From SZUA-442 sp963792405 (GTDB lineage Bacteria; Actinomycetota; Acidimicrobiia; Spongiisociales; UBA5794): a stretch of DNA of 64,000 bases. The stretch spans positions 248,001 to 312,000 of the forward strand of contig CAWBVU010000006.1 of assembly GCA_963792405.1 (NCBI GenBank), in the 5' to 3' direction. Below are positions 62,402 to 64,000 of this stretch, one piece after another. The notes beneath the pieces were generated by a model. The model worked only from the letters and a program-made list of their open reading frames with translations. It had not been told where the DNA came from and ran no database searches. How positions within the stretch are numbered: the stretch's first letter is position 1; each line of letters begins with the position of its first letter. The position numbers were made by a program, and so were the translations under genes.

Positions 62402-62433
62402 CGACGGTCGGCCGCTACGGGCCGCGACCGTCG
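62402..62433. terminator. Hairpin between lysA and the M23 gene
   Basis: CGACGGTCG (62402-62410) and CGACCGTCG (62425-62433) form a perfect 9-bp stem around a 14-nt loop that contains the stop codon of the convergent M23 gene. Confidence 0.5.
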
Positions 62434-63789
62434 ATGAGCGCGATGCCCGGTGACGGCGCCTCGTCCATCGTCTCGGTGAAACGCCACCCGTCCGCCGTCA
62501 TCCACCAGAAGCCGTCCCTGTTGGCGTCGGTCCCGGGAGCTCCCGTGCCGTCGCCCCGACGTCGTCGGACGTGGCGCCGCCTGCGACCACCACCGGCGTG
62601 TGGCCCGCGATGTCCGGCATCAGCCACGGCAATGCCACGCCGACATCGGGTCCGAGTGCCTCGACCACCACGAGATGGCGACTCGACACCGGTGCGTGCA
62701 TCGTCACGACGTCGATCGCATCGGGAACGACCCCGTCCGGCGCACTGGTCGCTCGGATTCGGTCGTGGGCGTCGTGACGGCGTCAGCGGGACTCGGTGTG
62801 GCGGTGTCGGCTCCCGACTGCGCGGTCTCGATGGCGATGTCGGAGGTGGCGACGATCGGCACGAGGGTCCTCAGATAGTCGAGATAGGACGGGTCCTCAC
62901 CCGGCGTCAAGACGACGATGCGTTCCGGCTCGAGGGCCTCGAGCGCGAGGATCGCCGGTTCCGGGTCGGCTGCGTCGAACGGCACCAACGGCGCATCAAG
63001 CCCGATCGCACCCGGCGAGGCGAAGAGGTAGGCCTCGAGATGCGCAGCATCGATGACATGCACCGTCGCCTGCGGACTGGGGAACAGGTCGACCATCACC
63101 GGTGCGAGTGCCCGTGGTGCGATCCACTGGTGGGCGATCCTGACGGCGGCCTCGAGGGACAACCACGGGTCGACGGGCTCTCCCTCGGGATCCCGGATCT
63201 CGAAGTGGAGATGGGGGGTCGTCTCCTCGGCGTTCCCCGTGTCGCCGACCCAGCCGAGGAGCGTGCCTGCCGGCACGACGGCTCCCGGCTCGATGCCGGG
63301 GGCGAAGCACAGGTCACCGGCTTCGTCGGTTCCCGGTAGGTCCGTGTTGAGGTGGATGTAGTGGGTGGTCCACCCATCGTCGGCCTCGACCGTCACCGAG
63401 CACCCCGACAGCTCGCCCCGCAGCTTCGTCGCGGTGACGGTCCCGTCGTGGGACGCGACGACGGGCACACCCTTCCACCCCGACGTCAGGATGTCGATCC
63501 CGGCGTGCAGTCTCGTGCATCCATCGCGACAGTCACCGAACCCCTGGGAATACGACACATCACCCACGACGGGGAAGACGATCTCCCTGACCACAGGGAG
63601 TTCTTCCTCGATGCCCTCCTCGATCGACATTGCGCCATCGTCGCCGACGGCCGCATCGTCCACCACGGCGCCGTCGGAGGTGGTTGGCGGTTCAGTCGTG
63701 ACCTCGTCAGCGGCCACAGCGACGGGGCGGCGAAAGCACATGGCCGCGGCGCACAGCAGCCAGACGAGGGTCGCCTTCCGTTTGCCCAT
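62415..63789 (-). pseudogene. M23 endopeptidase with two frameshifts near the 3' end
   Basis: Starts at 63789 (TACAGT 6 nt upstream). A signal peptide (LVWLLCAAAMCFRRPVAVAA), an acidic linker, an M23 domain with HAGID and PHLHFEI zinc ligands, then a domain of unknown type. The frame ends early at 62704, but coding continues in two other frames. One shift lies near 62767-62769 (GGG), where a further base restores PHDRIRATSAPDGVV, and one near 62554-62557 (CCCC), restoring DVGGDGTGAPGTDAN. The last frame ends at 62415 with GWRFTETMDEAPSPGIALIDGRGP. Sequencing undercalls or decay. Function if intact: peptidoglycan cleavage. Confidence 0.75.
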
Positions 63790-63795
63790 ATCTCG

Positions 63796-63801
63796 ACTGT
63801 A
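63796..63801 (-). promoter_or_regulatory. -10 hexamer TACAGT of leaderless M23 gene
   Basis: Minus strand: TACAGT, 6 nt, ATG at 63789. It decides the start codon. Confidence 0.5.
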
Positions 63802-63852
63802 GTGGATCACGTTCGCCGAGCGTGACATCCGAGGTCCCGGCCGGGGGGACCG

Positions 63853-64000
63853 CTATCGGTCGAACGAACGCCAGATCGGCGACGGAGATGATTCGGCGAG
63901 GCTCCCGAGGAACGTGAGGGTCGACGGCGTCAGGCGTCGAGCGGTCACGTAGGCCATGCCCGGTGCGGGAGCCTCCTCGACCGTGGCCGTCGACACCCAG
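63853..64000 (-). CDS. C-terminal end of a protein paralogous to the M23 neighbour's tail (partial)
   Basis: A frame open to the right edge, ending with TAG at 63853. The visible 48 residues begin WVSTATVEEAPAPGMAYVTARR and end WRSFDR. The W-x3-T-x3-EAP-x-PG-x-A pattern repeats the tail of the broken M23 gene next to it (WRFTETMDEAPSPGIALIDGR). Probably another member of the same exported family, encoded upstream outside the window. Confidence 0.5.
   Translation of the reverse strand, partial: WVSTATVEEAPAPGMAYVTARRLTPSTLTFLGSLAESSPSPIWRSFDR

Overview
The window is a high-GC, densely coded chromosomal segment of an actinobacterium. The lineage markers are a WhiB protein (58145-58417), a DUF3107 protein (57764-57997), an F420-type LLM oxidoreductase (7210-8067), homodimeric pyruvate dehydrogenase E1 (20637-23342), an argS-lysA pair (59306-62352) and a moeA-moaC-mogA-SepX-like cluster (2372-5154). 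Many genes look leaderless: a TAnnnT -10 hexamer lies 6 or 7 nt before the start codon. I infer a non-model, possibly deep-branching class such as Acidimicrobiia; this is inference, because no rRNA gene is present. There is no prophage, insertion sequence or CRISPR array. Almost everything looks like core chromosome.

Layout. 1-5200: C-terminal end of a Na/Pi cotransporter, uppP, a SAF-domain protein, plsY, then the molybdopterin cluster moeA-moaC-mogA followed by a SepX/GlpR-like membrane protein. 5280-8070: a lipoprotein with a 55-codon membrane protein, a translin-family protein, tRNA-Ala(CGC) followed by the remnant of a VapC toxin, and an LLM oxidoreductase. 8270-9700: an arsR-acr3 arsenite resistance operon. 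9824-11475: a TrpF-like protein overlapping a PfkB kinase. 11514-18186: lon, a DUF1801 protein, and a CarH/LitR-like B12-binding regulator divergent from an ECF sigma factor and its RskA-type anti-sigma factor, then succinate-semialdehyde dehydrogenase. 18258-24209: DoxX, a winged-helix (HTH_42) protein, a phosphoribosyltransferase, aceE, DUF971 and a flavin reductase.

24264-33507 is an envelope region: a frameshifted peptidoglycan-binding lipoprotein, an HMA-like Cys-rich protein, a SIMPL lipoprotein, an M23 endopeptidase with two peptidoglycan-binding repeats, two tandem LytR-CpsA-Psr paralogs, a GT-C-like membrane protein and a GT2 glycosyltransferase. 33734-36265 is an orphan sensor kinase. 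36278-45250 is a run of minus-strand genes (hypothetical-ggt; lytic transglycosylase, HhH protein, rlmN, bcp, galU, tal, pgi). 45330-48407 has a predicted promoter, a hairpin-rich leader of about 255 nt, a 29-residue hydrophobic peptide gene and two overlapping HD-domain membrane proteins (a c-di-GMP phosphodiesterase type and a degenerate partner).

48513-58417: DUF5317, enoyl-CoA hydratase, azlCD, a TlpA-like thioredoxin lipoprotein, a sulfite-oxidase-like molybdoenzyme, aconitase, a P-loop kinase-like protein, a SufR-like regulator divergent from mrp, DUF3107 and whiB. 58671-64000: YqeY, tRNA-Arg(CCG) divergent from argS, lysA, a doubly frameshifted M23 endopeptidase, and the tail of another protein that shares its C-terminal motif.

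Links between genes: the molybdopterin cluster can supply the sulfite-oxidase-like enzyme; aceE and acnA feed and run the TCA cycle; tal and pgi serve sugar-phosphate metabolism and galU makes UDP-glucose for the envelope genes; the B12-dependent regulator next to the sigma/anti-sigma pair and the leader-microprotein-HD module are the two most interesting regulatory units. Three coding frameshifts, all explained by one missing base in a short G or C run, affect only two exported cell-wall proteins. They may be assembly errors or real decay.
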